Source of the DNA: Haemonchus contortus
Lineage: Eukaryota > Nematoda > Chromadorea > Rhabditida > Trichostrongylidae
Length of the DNA stretch: 64,000 nt
Assembly (NCBI GenBank): GCA_000469685.2
Contig: LS997566.1
Span: forward strand, 39,677,920-39,741,919
Direction: 5' to 3'
Positions 48,191 through 58,716 of the stretch are shown here, piece by piece. A program made the position numbers and the translations under genes. The notes below the pieces were generated by a model. The model saw only the letters and a list, made by a program, of their open reading frames with translations. It made no database searches and was not told the DNA's origin. Positions within the stretch are counted from its first letter, which is position 1; every line of letters starts with the position of its first letter.

Positions 48191-49566
48191 CGCTATTTTT
48201 CGAGTAATCTAAACAAAATTTAGATCGAGAAAAAAGGTTTGTGTAAATGTTCGCCAGTTTCCCAAGCAAAACTGTCAGCCAGTTCTCGATGTTGAAGTGA
48301 TAGAGGCCTAGTTTGTCTCCGGGTTTCAACTTCTGCCTAAAGTTTCCGTACCATACGCGGCTACTAGCTTGATTCGGCTTCTACAGAATATTTTCACCTT
48401 TAGCTTCCATTTTTCACCTTTAGCTTCCATGTAAATAAGCGCACATATTGATTCTTTTTTCGAAATTCTGGAATTCGTACTTTACGGATGACGGCCCAAT
48501 TAAAATTTCGCTCATTCGAAAGCGAGTTTCATGCTTCTTTTCATAGGGTGCCTACTATGAATCTGAGGCTTGGAAACAATTGATTAGTCACTCCTTGTCC
48601 TGAAATCCTTTCAAGTGACGAATCTCTCAAGAAAGGTGGTTACATGGAACTACATCCAATAATGGGTGTGACAGCCCACCTAATGTTTGGTCTCACATCA
48701 GTTTCAACGTCTTCCACACGTGGGTGTAGGTGTTCTAGGCATTCTTGATAATCAGTGATACATAGGTATATTGCATAGCCTTTGAAGTGTCACATGTTGA
48801 AAAATAGCTCTGTTAATATGGTTAATATAAATTTATGTATCATATGAACATGGTAAATTTAATGAGATAACCAAGAGACCAAGACTCCTTATTCCTAGGG
48901 GAAAGAGGATATTCAACTGGCTAACTCATAATTCTTCAGGGAATCCCATAAAGCTGAAGCTAATGAGTGCGCCCAGTAGGTCGTCAAAGCACCTATTTGC
49001 CGATTCGAGTCCAAGCAGATAAGGGACCAAATTTTTGGTCTAAAACCGATTCCGCCGTGCGGCGTTAGAGATTCATTGTAGAGATTAGCGGTTCTTCTAG
49101 CAGCTATCGCACACCTCACAAAAAGACCGATTTCCCTTCTGAAGTAGGATGCTTCAATTTGAAACGGTGCGGATACACATGAATGCCTCGGACTCAAGGG
49201 GCCAGGGGAACACGAACCGATAGGGGTAAGGAAAGGTAGGTGTGGGTATAGAGTGTGTAGACCCAATGTGCAATCAGAACCTCAATGAGTATAGTTGCAG
49301 AGCCCAGGGCTCGATTTCCAGCTGGTCTTTTCTGGGGTCTCAGATAACGGCCCCTGCTCAGAAAAGACTCTTTAGATGTTTGAGAAACCCGCTTTCCAGG
49401 TGCCCGTACTTAAAAAGACGAAACGCTTTCTCAGGACGGTGCAATGGTGGTCGTTGAGCGACCTCACTCTTGAGGACAATGTTCTTCGAAATTTTCTCTT
49501 ACAGACAACGAAATTCAATAAAAAGTCAACCAGCATTCAAAAAATGTGGTTGTAAAGGGCTAAAAG
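48191..49566. other. No supported gene
   Basis: Includes a perfect 20-bp tandem duplication at 48391-48430 (TTTTCACCTTTAGCTTCCAT twice). Open frames at 48913-49266 (minus) and 49242-49457 (plus) lack supporting features. Confidence 0.4.
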
Positions 49567-49727
49567 CTTAAAGGCACCGTTCGCGATGATTCAATGGGCG
49601 GGCGTGTCGATGACGTGTCCGCCTCTCATTCGACGCCACTTCAGACTGTCCGACGTGACATCGAATGAGAGGCGGACACGTCATCGACACACCCGCCCAT
49701 TGAATCATCGCGAACGGTGCCTTTAAG
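49567..49727. mobile_element. Palindromic MITE, 161 bp
   Basis: The arms of about 62 bp are almost perfect inverted repeats (CTTAAAGGCACCGTTCGCGA at the left; TCGCGAACGGTGCCTTTAAG at the right), with one mismatch visible over most of their length and a loop of about 35 bp. The arms contain GTGTCGATGACGTGTCCGCC. The ends are related to the family C TIR. No coding capacity; a hairpin-forming non-autonomous DNA element. The near-identity of the arms suggests recent origin. Confidence 0.9.
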
Positions 49728-50180
49728 GAAGGGAGGATTTTCTCAAAATATCAGGTGACTTCGAATTAGAGTAGACGGAACTCGCCACTCTGGGCCTGGA
49801 AATAAAGTGACTTGTCGATTACGGCTCCAAAACTTTTTTCTAAGACAGTCAGCCTTTTCTTATATACGACAGAGTTAACTGGGGTATGGGGTCCAAAGAG
49901 ATCAGAGCATTCGAGGTCAAAGAGTGTAAAAAAAATGAAAAAATTGAGAAAGAGAATCTACTGTAAGTAATGGAATAAAAAGAAGAGAAAAGATAAGTTC
50001 ACATCGTAAAGTAACATGGCTGGCAGGAGGAAGCTTCCAAGAATTCAGGAGGTTGCTTTCATGAAAAGACGATCAACGACACGCGGCGAAACTCGGGTTG
50101 ACGGAGCAAACCTTCACGTAGATGTCTTTTCTATTCTTCCCAGGTCTACTCACCGGAAGGGCTTAAGAAAACTCAGCTTC

Positions 50181-50475
50181 ACGGAGAACGTCCGTTGCTC
50201 GCGTCCTTCGAAGGTAGGTCACCCCGCCTATTTCGCGTGCGGCGCACCCCACTGAAGTCTCAACATGGCATTACAGTACCCCCAAGTGTCAGTGGAGCGA
50301 ACGATTTGCATTTGTCCGTGTTATCTTCTTTTTGGCTGGCTGCCGTGGACCAAACGCAAATAGTATGCCCCATTGACAACTGCGACGTCTGTCAAGTATC
50401 GCAGGCTGACCTGCCGCATGCGACGGTTGCGGCGTGACCTAGTTTCAACAGACGCGCGCAATGTAGCGCACCCCA
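50181..50475 (+). repeat. CpG-rich dispersed element (family D)
   Basis: Second copy of the element at 14786-15090, inverted relative to it. It begins CGGAGAACGTCCGTTGCTCG and ends GACGCGCGCAATGTAGCGCA. The internal landmark GTGTCAGTGGAGCGAACGAT is shared. Confidence 0.75.
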
Positions 50476-52365
50476 GCTCCATGAACCACACGTGAACCGT
50501 AACGAGTCGTAGAGGTTGGTGTTGCAAGCAACTGGCCATGGTAATCATTTCACGGCTAGCTAAAGGCAGCTAAGCCCTCAAGCAATGTTTATATGGAGAG
50601 CTCATGAAAGTTTGAGTGCTGGTCCGATATCGTTCTATACATAACTCATCTGTAACAGAACCATGTAACTTTATCTGGGACAACGATCGCATGGCGAACT
50701 GCTGAGGAAATAGACCAGCGTTGAATAGAAAAGAAATTTGTGGTGTAACCTTTCTGACATATTGTTTCTTTATAATGGATCTTGAAAAATCGGATAGGTT
50801 CGGCTTCACAAAGGAGGGAAGTTATGACCGTTGGCCTAGTAAAGCTTGTTAATATCTCGTTCTACAGCTTGAAAATTTACTTCAAAACTATGACCGTTAG
50901 GTTTTTCGTCTGAAATATGGCTATGTAGATGGTGCAAGTGTATATTCCCGCTGGTCGTTCAAGTGGAGCGCTGCTACAAGCATGTCCCAGAGATGATCTC
51001 CTGAACCGTGCCTTTCCTGGCCAAACAGGCTTTTGTCCTGCCCGAGGTCGGTTATTTCTTACCAGAGCCGCTTGCGATGTCGAAGCATTCATTCGTACAT
51101 GGGATGGGCCGCAAGTTGGAATTCAGGGGCTGCTGAGATTCCGAAAGAGGCTCAAGTAAGTGGGAGCATTCCAGAACGGAGTCTATCAATATCAGTAGAA
51201 AATTTAGACTTTATTCTTGTCACATAAGCTAAGCAGTTCTCGAAGGAGCATGCCAGACCGAATGGCCGTTCAACACGAGGGTGGATAGGATAGATGCCAC
51301 AGAACTAGGGACGTAATAAGGCATTAAAGAACATGCAGTATTCATTTTTCCTGAAATTTTTCCGAAACTATAAGATGGTCGTCGTGTCCAGAAACTCCCA
51401 TTGGGAACCCGTCCAATATAATAATAAGATATTGCATAACAAAGGCTAATACCATGGATTAGCTACTTACGCAAAAAGTGGTCGGAATTATGGAAGCTCT
51501 TGGATGGCTAATTACGAGAAAGATGTTCGATACGAGCAGAGATTCATTCGTCTCTTTCATGTATGATACCCGATCAGGATTCTTGGAGTGATGGGCAATA
51601 TAAATGACTTGAATGGGACGGGATTTCGAGCTTTATTTGAAATCGAAGACTGGCCATATCCCCATGCTTATAGATGAGCTGTATGGAACTGGGCCAAGAA
51701 TTGGTAAAAATTAATTATCGAATCCGTAAGTCTAGCTGATTTTACTTCTGTTCCCGATTATGAAGGATTGGGCCCTGCTTCCTGAAACAATTGAATGAAC
51801 ATCAAGGAAGCCACTTTCTGAAAAGTATAGTTCCAAATCAAAAAAATGAAAAAAGTATACCATGGAAAAGAACCTGATCAAAGACAGAGTAGAAAAGCAA
51901 AGGGAGAAGCTCAGAAAATGGTAGAATGGTCAGATGAATCCCATAGACAGTTTGTCTCGCCTTAGCTTCGTGGTCAATCGGCCTGTTAATACCTCGGTCT
52001 ACGATATTGATCCCAAGTGGATGTCGAATGCGCGGCGCAATCGAAAAAAGTGATTAATGTCGGGCACATAATAACATGAACTATTGGATATCCTGGTTAT
52101 TATTGCCTATTGATCGCCCTGTAGTAGTACTCCTACCAGTTTTCCCCCGAACCGATGGCCATCATGTACTGGTTTCCTGTTCCAGCAGACCGAATAGCCG
52201 AGTTCATTCTATTGAGTATAGCTTGAAAGAAAATCGGCGGATAAAGGACGAACATGCTTACGGATATCTGTCGAAACTGCCTCCGAACGGGTTCTGGGTT
52301 CCCCGGTCAGCGGGGAGTGACCGACCGACTAGGCGACCGGGATCGGCATCAACTGTATGCATCCG
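50476..52365. other. No firm gene; SINE tail at 51990-52070
   Basis: GTGGATGTCGAATGCGCGGC followed by GTGATTAATGTCGGGC near 52015-52065 is a SINE family A tail. Open frames at 50929-51159 and 52076-52372 look unconvincing. The last few hundred bases are the upstream region of the ground-like gene. Confidence 0.4.
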
Positions 52366-52372
52366 TTTATAA
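52366..52372 (+). promoter_or_regulatory. TATA-like element upstream of the ground-like gene
   Basis: TTTATAA lies about 40 bp before the ATG at 52410. The position fits a core promoter with a very short leader. It could also be coincidence in AT-containing sequence. Confidence 0.35.
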
Positions 52373-52409
52373 GCACACTTGAAACAGACCACCGGTTAGA
52401 ATTCATCTA

Positions 52410-55400
52410 ATGTTAGCCGCCGCACTTCTTCTCCTTCTTCCTCTTTCCCAGGTATGGCTTCTTATCTGACTTCTTCAGCTTACTATTACCTATAATTCGG
52501 CTTGCTTACCTTATTGTATAATTTATAGTAGTTATTAAGGTCCTCCCATACAGGAACATTCATTTACTCTTCAGACTGCTTTTTCAAATGGCTATGTTGC
52601 CTTAAAGGGCACACTGCTCCCTTTTAACCTCTGCAAGAATTCCTTTTCACTCTGAAGACAGGGAGAGACTTTCTCATGAGTTGTTGAAGATACAATTCGC
52701 AGAGGGTCACCGGACATCTCTTTCCTCTAATTTTGAAGGTCCATGGCCCTGTGCTTTTCAGCCTGAATTAATTAAAGTTTTACTGAATCATGACTCTATT
52801 TTCTTCATGAGTGCCTGGCCTCCAACCTTGTGAGACTTTACTTACAATTAGTGACTTAAGTGGTACCTACTACTCCTGCTTCGAATACGAGACGGAATAA
52901 TGAAAGCGCTTAGACAGCTGTGTTTTTTCTAATTGGGGATACCTCATTCTAATCTAGTTCGTGACCACCTACCTAGGCTAGCAAATTATTCCAGTGACTC
53001 GATTGCCTGTACTTAATTGTTACGACGAAACGGATGTGGAGTTGAAGCCATTAGAAACATTTGAACACTCAGTTTATTGTTTACTTATGTTTTATAAACT
53101 TTAGTTTTTGCCGTGACCCTTATAATATTTATCACTTATTTTGTTACAACCCTCTCAGTTTTGAAGAATGCAACTTTGTGTGTCAGTACCACCGGGATTG
53201 AGGGCGTAAGTGGTGAAGGGGCAATCCATAGGGGTAACAAAACATAGAGCATAAAATAAAATCCTTCATATGTTCATCAGCTGACCACCGCACACGCTTT
53301 CGATTGGCAGCTACAACTCTGAAGGGTAGTCCAATAAGGGGCACATCCCAAAACAGAATTGATTTATCGAAGACATTATTCAACCATCTTGACCATCATC
53401 AGTATTATGCTTCAATACTGCTTACTGATAAATTAATTGACGAAGGCCAGTCGATGGCACCCAAAGGATAACGAAGAACCGATCGAACTGTACATATTCA
53501 GGCTACATTCTTCGGAGGCGGCGGTTGCAGTTGCCCATGTGTACCCGCTCCAGCATGTGCACCTCCACCACAGCCAGTCTGCCCTCCTCCACCAGTCTGC
53601 GGCTCCTCATTTCCAGTAGGACCGGTAAGTCTTATAGAATTTACATTCACATTATTATTAGGAACAATACTACCACGTTCTCTTTAGATTCCCTCCACTA
53701 CTGTAGGAGCTCACAATCGCTAAATTCCTGTTTTGGCAGTATAAAACAAAACTTCTCTCGAAGCGGGCTCAAGCCTTCTTGTGAAGTGTCACTAGTTCAC
53801 CTTTGCCTTCGGTATTAAAGGCTTCCTCACCCTCAGGTCATCATGAACAGAAAAGAATTTTTCGAAATGTCCAGTTATTTAGCTAGCAGTCATCAACTGA
53901 TTGAGCTTTGAATCCCTCCCACCAGTGTTCATCTTCTTCCTTCTCCAACATACTCCTGAAGTAATTTTCCCATAGGACATGGGAAAATCGCCTTTTTCTG
54001 AGAATCAGAACAAGCTATTTCAGAGCTATCAACCTCCTCCTCCTTCTTTTTCTCCCCCTCAGTATTTCCCACAAGCAGGTGGTGCAGGCTATGCTCAAGG
54101 TTTGTCTGTTTGGTTGCTCTTGTACTGTGACTCTATAGGGATGATTACTTTCAGCACCTCAAGGATATCCCGTGGCGTCGAAAAAGCGACTCGCTCATGG
54201 AGTAAAAACTGGTGTAAGTTATAACTAGATTATTCTAATTGTCCTTTTAATCTACCGTAGTCTCGAGATCATCGCTTTCAGGAGAAGTCCCGAGATGAAC
54301 AGTTGCTCGCTGAGACTGCAGGACTACGACGACGTGTACGACGAGACACTGAAGCGGCTTTTGATCCCAAATGTAACTCGGAGCTCCTAAAGGAGATCAT
54401 TCTGGAGGTAATTTAAAGCCCCATAGAGGCTTTTGAAGCATCTTAATTGATTGTTTAGTACGACAAAAGTAGGAGCATGACACTTGGTGATTGTATCGAC
54501 CCAGTAAGTAGGGCCCCTTTGGATAAGGCTCGTCTTGATTGGAACCATTGTCGGCTAAGGAGGGATACCCGCTGATGAGATGAGCGCAAAAGTGTCTTTG
54601 AAAGATGAGATTCCGTTAGGAATCGCTATTTTTCAAGAGCTCTATGAAACAAGACAAGGGAAAAAGTAAACAGGCCGAGATAAACCCGCTTTCTCGAGAA
54701 GTGGGTGTTCTTCAACCCAACGATAATGGGTCCTATTGTTCGGCTTCAGCCTTTTCTTCAACGCAAAGACACCTGCTGGTCTTCAGAGCTGATGGCGAGA
54801 GGTTGTCGTCGGGTTTTTGCTTCTCTCACATGTCTCGGAATTGTCTCGTAGCATCTGAGAATCCATCAGACGATAGAACAATTCATTCAGCAATAGGCCT
54901 AGCGCCGGGTTTACCCACTGAATATCACCCGAACCACCATAATATATGAGCGGGAGCCATTCCATCCTCCGAGGATTACCAGTGACTAGGAACTTGGACG
55001 AGCTAGAAAATCTCGCTGTTTTGGGTGAATTCGATTCCAAGGTGGTGAATGTGGAGACTGCCTCCTGCCCCATCACTGTCCCGACTCTTTTATAAGGTAC
55101 TCCATGAGACTGGGTATAATCGGGTGATTGGCTCGTTCTCTCCCTCTCAGACTGCTCAAAAAAAACTTATGAGCTACATATATTTAGCTTTTGTAGTTTG
55201 GAATATCGTAGGGCGAAAGACAAACAGCTAGTTCGACCGGAATGACAGAGGGCTTTATGGAAAGATGAAAGAATACAAGGGAGTCAGTACACGCCATGTA
55301 CGGCTATCTCTAAACCTCGGCATAGTGTGAACGCTGATTTTCTCTGCTTGAACTCGGACGAGGTTGATAAATTCCTTTATTTCGGCTCACGTTTCGGCGT

Positions 55401-56092
55401 GGATCGCCTTCTTCAGGGCCTGGAAAGGTCGAAGGAGTCAGTACAGTTTCTAGAGAATTTTGAGTTTAATCGTAGTAATTAGGAGCAAACTCGTCCTCAT
55501 GGTACAAACTCCTCAAACTCGTCCTCCCGTGCTTCTGAAAAGCAATTTGTCCTCCGTTAGAAACCAATTCTACCACTCTATTTCAAAGGCTTCCAATGTT
55601 TCTCCTTGAAATTGTCTTCCGTTCGCCTAATTTTTCATATTCTTCTAAGTGAATGGGGATTCTCCTATTGAGGACGTTGTTTAGAGCATCCACTTGTGAC
55701 GATGTACTTGGCAAATTCGTTATTTTCAGAATATGGATGCGACAACGGCGGTAGCCAAGCGTCAAATTCAAGAAGCCGCTACCACACGGCTAGGAGGAAG
55801 GTCAGTACCTCATCTTCAGATTTTTCGGAGCTACTAAAAGATATGGAGCCCCAGAAACTCATAATTTTTTCCACAAAAGGGACAAGGCTTGGAAGGGTAT
55901 AAGACTGCCTGTATATGTTTATAACTACATAATCACTAGATTACTATCTTGTGAGCCTATTGTAGTAGCCAGCTTTTCAGAATTGATGTCGTCTGTTCAA
56001 CGGGAACCTTTTCCTATATCGTGAATACGGAACTGTACTGTGAAACGGAGAAGAACGGTACCACGTGCTTTGCATTCCGGCAATCATCATAA
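52410..56092 (+). CDS. Ground-like domain secreted protein (GRL type)
   Basis: Seven exons join in phase: 52410-52451, 53502-53624, 53976-54099 (or from 54024), 54155-54213, 54282-54407, 55730-55800 and 55981-56092, giving about 218 residues. Residues 1-14 (MLAAALLLLLPLSQ) are a signal peptide. There follow GGGGCSCPCVPAPACAPPP and Pro/Gln-rich linkers (PPPPSFSPPQYFPQAGG), then a basic stretch RRRVRR at 132-137 that fits furin-type processing. The GL domain spans about 143-214: CNSELLKEIILE, NMDATTAVAKRQIQEAATTR, VVCSTGTFSYIVN, YCETEKNGTTCFAF, with the four conserved Cys at 147, 187, 202 and 211. The family is nematode-specific, related to hedgehog-like (Hint-lacking) proteins, and usually made by epidermis or glia for the cuticle and apical matrix. 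Donors are mostly GTAAGT-like. Exon 3 has two in-phase acceptors. The 1.3-kb fifth intron carries a dispersed repeat motif. Confidence 0.93.
53180..53375 (+). repeat. Degenerate SINE fragment (family A) in GRL intron 1
   Basis: ACCACCGGGATTGAGGGCGT resembles the head/B-box region, and CATCAGCTGACCACCGCACA plus AACAGAATTGATTTATCG match the body and tail. Strongly diverged. Confidence 0.45.
55377..55422. repeat. Short dispersed motif: ACGTTTCGGCG ... GCCTGGAA
   Basis: CTTTATTTCGGCTCACGTTTC then GGCGTGGATCGCCTTCTTCA and GGGCCTGGAA. Third member of the motif family at 9700 and 44368, located in intron 5 of the ground-like gene. Confidence 0.6.
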
Positions 56093-56214
56093 CTCAGTGA
56101 AAGTCTCGTATGGGATATCAGAAGGAGACGTTTATCCAATGGGTATATGAAGTGCAGTGGAGTGCCGTCGTTATGTTTGTGAATTATATGAAACGATTAA
56201 TTATTATCTCTAAT

Positions 56215-56220
56215 AATAAA
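56215..56220 (+). terminator. Polyadenylation signal of the ground-like gene
   Basis: AATAAA lies 123 bases after the stop at 56090-56092, at the usual distance for a short nematode 3' UTR. Confidence 0.65.
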
Positions 56221-56302
56221 TATTTTTAAATTAGCTAATGTCACTTTGAAACGAATGGCTCTAAAGAGCGGGTGATTTGGTACCCTTTGGGTAGAACACC
56301 AG

Positions 56303-57871
56303 ATGAGATTGGTCTACCGTCACATGTTGCACTATCACGCCTTTGGTCTGGAAATGGAACGCTGGACCGACAGCTACTCAAGTCAGTCCTCCATGGTCGG
56401 GTACTTTTGTAAAAATTGTCTGAAAGAAGGAAAACAGTGCTTGTACTTCGACTGGCTCCAGTAAGGTATTTATGTGTGAGCCTGTACGTGAGTCATTATG
56501 ATTCTGATTCCAGTTTGAGTGCCTAGGCCTACACAAGCCCGTAGCCAGTTACGCCAAAACTTCATCTTTCATCCTCTAAGCATTCCTTAGACCCTTTGCG
56601 ACGAGCCATCAGGTCTAGAGTTGAAGTCGTGTGCTTTTAGGGTTTCGACAGACATTTGGACACTCTACAAATCTTGTGACGTCTTTGGTAATCCATTAGA
56701 GTCATCTGCTTGGACTGAGCCGCTACTCTTAAGTCAGCTTTAAAATTTTAGAAACTGTATGGAATGGACACCAACGCATCAGGGGCTATGCAGCTATAAA
56801 AAGAGTATGTCTTCTGATAGGAGTATAGGTAGGCACATGGAAATATAACTTTCCACTGAAGGTGTCAAAGTTAGGTGGCGAGTGATTGCAAAATAGTGGA
56901 TACAGCCAATGTACCTTCTAGAGATATGGTTTACTTTGTGATAGTTTGTTCTGATACGCTTTTTAGCTTGAAGAGCTGAAGTGTTCTCGAAGAATAATGC
57001 ACTGGTGGTGAGCACACTGCGAAAATCGGTAGATTTTGCAAGATTCAAGGGATTTCGGCATGATCAACGTGGGGGACAATACGAGTTTATGAAGAGTAAA
57101 TAGTTTGGAACGACTATTTGGATGGAATCCTAGTTGCGTACAATTGCGTGGAGAGCGCTGGATATAATTATGGTTTCTGAGAACTGTCTTCCTGGCGTCA
57201 GTAGTCCTGACTAAATTAACCTCCTAATCCATTCGTATGGAGTAGAGAATAGAAAATCAAAGTAATGCGTTATATGGATTATGAAAGCGCTATAGAACGA
57301 AATCAGCACACAAACCCAACCGATCAGCTGTTTCAACATATATGCTTTACCGTGAATGATGCAGCCTTTGCATGGTCGCTGAATCACGTCCTCTTTTGGG
57401 TGTGGTGCACAACTGAGACAAACACTTTCAGCTCTTATAATACACTATCTGAGGTGATTTTCAGTCCAGCAGCCTCTCAAATTGCATCCTCTATGGGTCC
57501 CAGTCAGAAATTTCGGAAACCATTTTTATCGTTTACCTTGCCAACCCTTCCTGCATCTGACAGATTACAGAAGCACCTTTTGCAGAGATTGTCATCAAGC
57601 AAGGGTTTCTTTCCTGAGATCACATCAGATGTTTTGTCCGTAAGTTCACGAATCGAGCTCGGCAGGTTCGATTTCTATAAGAACAGAATGGGGAAAAAAC
57701 TGAGAGTCGCCCGAACTCCTTGATTTCGACTTATTTTTTGGATGTGGTCTCCTCGACTACTGCTAATATAGACGCTCCCGCCATACACTTCAGGAAAGAG
57801 TCCTCCCATTCGAGTACTATGAAGGTTACCACATTTGGCAGATTCTTGCTAGTATACACAGAAATAAATAA
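56303..57871 (+). CDS. Unrecognised protein gene; last two exons well supported
   Basis: Two exons are clear: 57465-57639 (after GATTTTCAG, ending TCC before GTAAGT) and 57794-57871 (after CACTTCAG, ending at TAA). They encode PAASQIASSMGPSQKFRK, FLSFTLPTLPASDRLQKHL, RLSSSKGFFPEITSDVL and a C terminus LPFEYYEGYHIWQILASIHR with three more residues. A candidate first exon, 56303-56460, starts with ATG, contains FCKNCLKEGKQC, and ends with a CA/GTAAGG donor of the right phase; joined, the product would be about 136 residues. That exon is less certain: a second acceptor at 56513 would end the frame early, and another frame is open there. The start lies only 83 bp after the ground-like polyadenylation signal. 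No domain recognised; the second half is Ser/Pro/Leu-rich and soluble. Confidence 0.5.
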
Positions 57872-57872
57872 A
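57867..57872 (+). terminator. Polyadenylation signal overlapping the stop codon (plus gene)
   Basis: AATAAATAA at 57863-57871 contains the stop TAA itself, and AATAAA recurs at 57867-57872. If used, the 3' UTR is only about 15-20 bases, which is within the range seen in nematodes. Confidence 0.5.
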
Positions 57873-57901
57873 GCTAATGATCAAAACGACTTAGAAACAT
57901 C

Positions 57902-57907
57902 TTTATT
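57902..57907 (-). terminator. Polyadenylation signal of the minus-strand gene
   Basis: TTTATT on the plus strand is AATAAA on the minus strand, about 255 bases after the stop at 58162. It lies about 30 bp from the end of the converging plus-strand gene. Confidence 0.45.
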
Positions 57908-58161
57908 CAACAGGACAAAAAAAATAATTAAAAAATATACAACGAGTGATTGATATGTATTGCAAAATAAACGATTAACGTACAACCTAAATAACCCGTT
58001 ATAAGAATGAAATGGTGGCCATGATCGTGTATAATATTGAGGCTGATTTTTCAGAAAGTGAAAGACGATACTGTAAAGAGTGAAAGTTACGAAGCAGTAA
58101 ATAATCATTACCAAAAATCTTGTTACCTTTACTAAAAGCAAAGAAGACGTTGGCCTTGTGA

Positions 58162-58716
58162 TCAGAAGCCAGCATCGGCCAGTTGTTTTGCCAAATCGAA
58201 GTCCGGATGGTCATGGACGGAATTCGATGCAATTTTTTTCTCTTCTCGAGGTGGCGAGAGTAATTGTCTGGGTAGGTAGTTGAGCATCGTGTTTTCCACT
58301 ACCTGAAATGTCGAATGTGCCTGAAAAAGCTTCAAACTGCCCAACACTTCCCTTATTTTCAAGGGCTCGCATTTATTCCAGTATTATCATCAGATTAAGG
58401 ACCGATCGATCACAGTAAGTGAAGAGAGTTCGTTTCACACGACCTTGATAATATGGCTCTCATAAGTTTCTCGTTGTTTCTTTTGCACCAATGTCTGACT
58501 CTCTTTCTTCTCTACTAAGGTGAGGCTCTTAGATTTACCTAGTTCCAGCCTACTGAAGACTATCGGAGAAAAGGCGATGTCTCCACCCTTTTGAATTTCT
58601 CTGGTATCGACTGCCCGACGCTTCAAGGATGCGATATTGGTGAAAGAGGGGCTGCAGCTTTCGGGGGCGGAGGAGCCCATGGAAACATGGCCTCCTGAGC
58701 TCAGAGTTCCTTGGCA
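58162..58716 (-). CDS. Unrecognised gene, last two exons
   Basis: Minus-strand exon 58716-58444 follows a CTGTTCAG acceptor and encodes 91 residues: a Gly/Ser-rich start, PSFTNIASLKRRAVDTREIQ, FSPIVFSRLELGKSKSLTLV and a Lys/Gln/Glu-rich helical part ending ESHIIK before GTCGTG. The next exon, 58320-58162, follows TTTTTCAG in the same phase and encodes 52 residues, including NTMLNYLPRQLLSPPREEKK and HPDFDLAKQLADAGF at the C terminus. Together they give 143 residues of a soluble, partly disordered protein with no known domain that I recognise. Upstream exons probably lie between 58.8 and 61 kb but were not assigned. The donor GTCGTG is weak; an internal alternative (GTAAAT after LEL) would shorten the first exon. 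Confidence 0.55.

Noticed and set aside
54458..54503. Extra exon (YDKSRSMTLGDC) in the ground-like gene
   Set aside because: It has TTTAG and GTAAGT sites, but inserting it would break the GL domain between IILE and NMDATT, which join directly in the family.
57265..57464. Left half of the 152-codon open frame as part of the gene
   Set aside because: A strong GATTTTCAG acceptor at 57464 marks the true exon start. The upstream text has no donor in a usable position and reads like intron.
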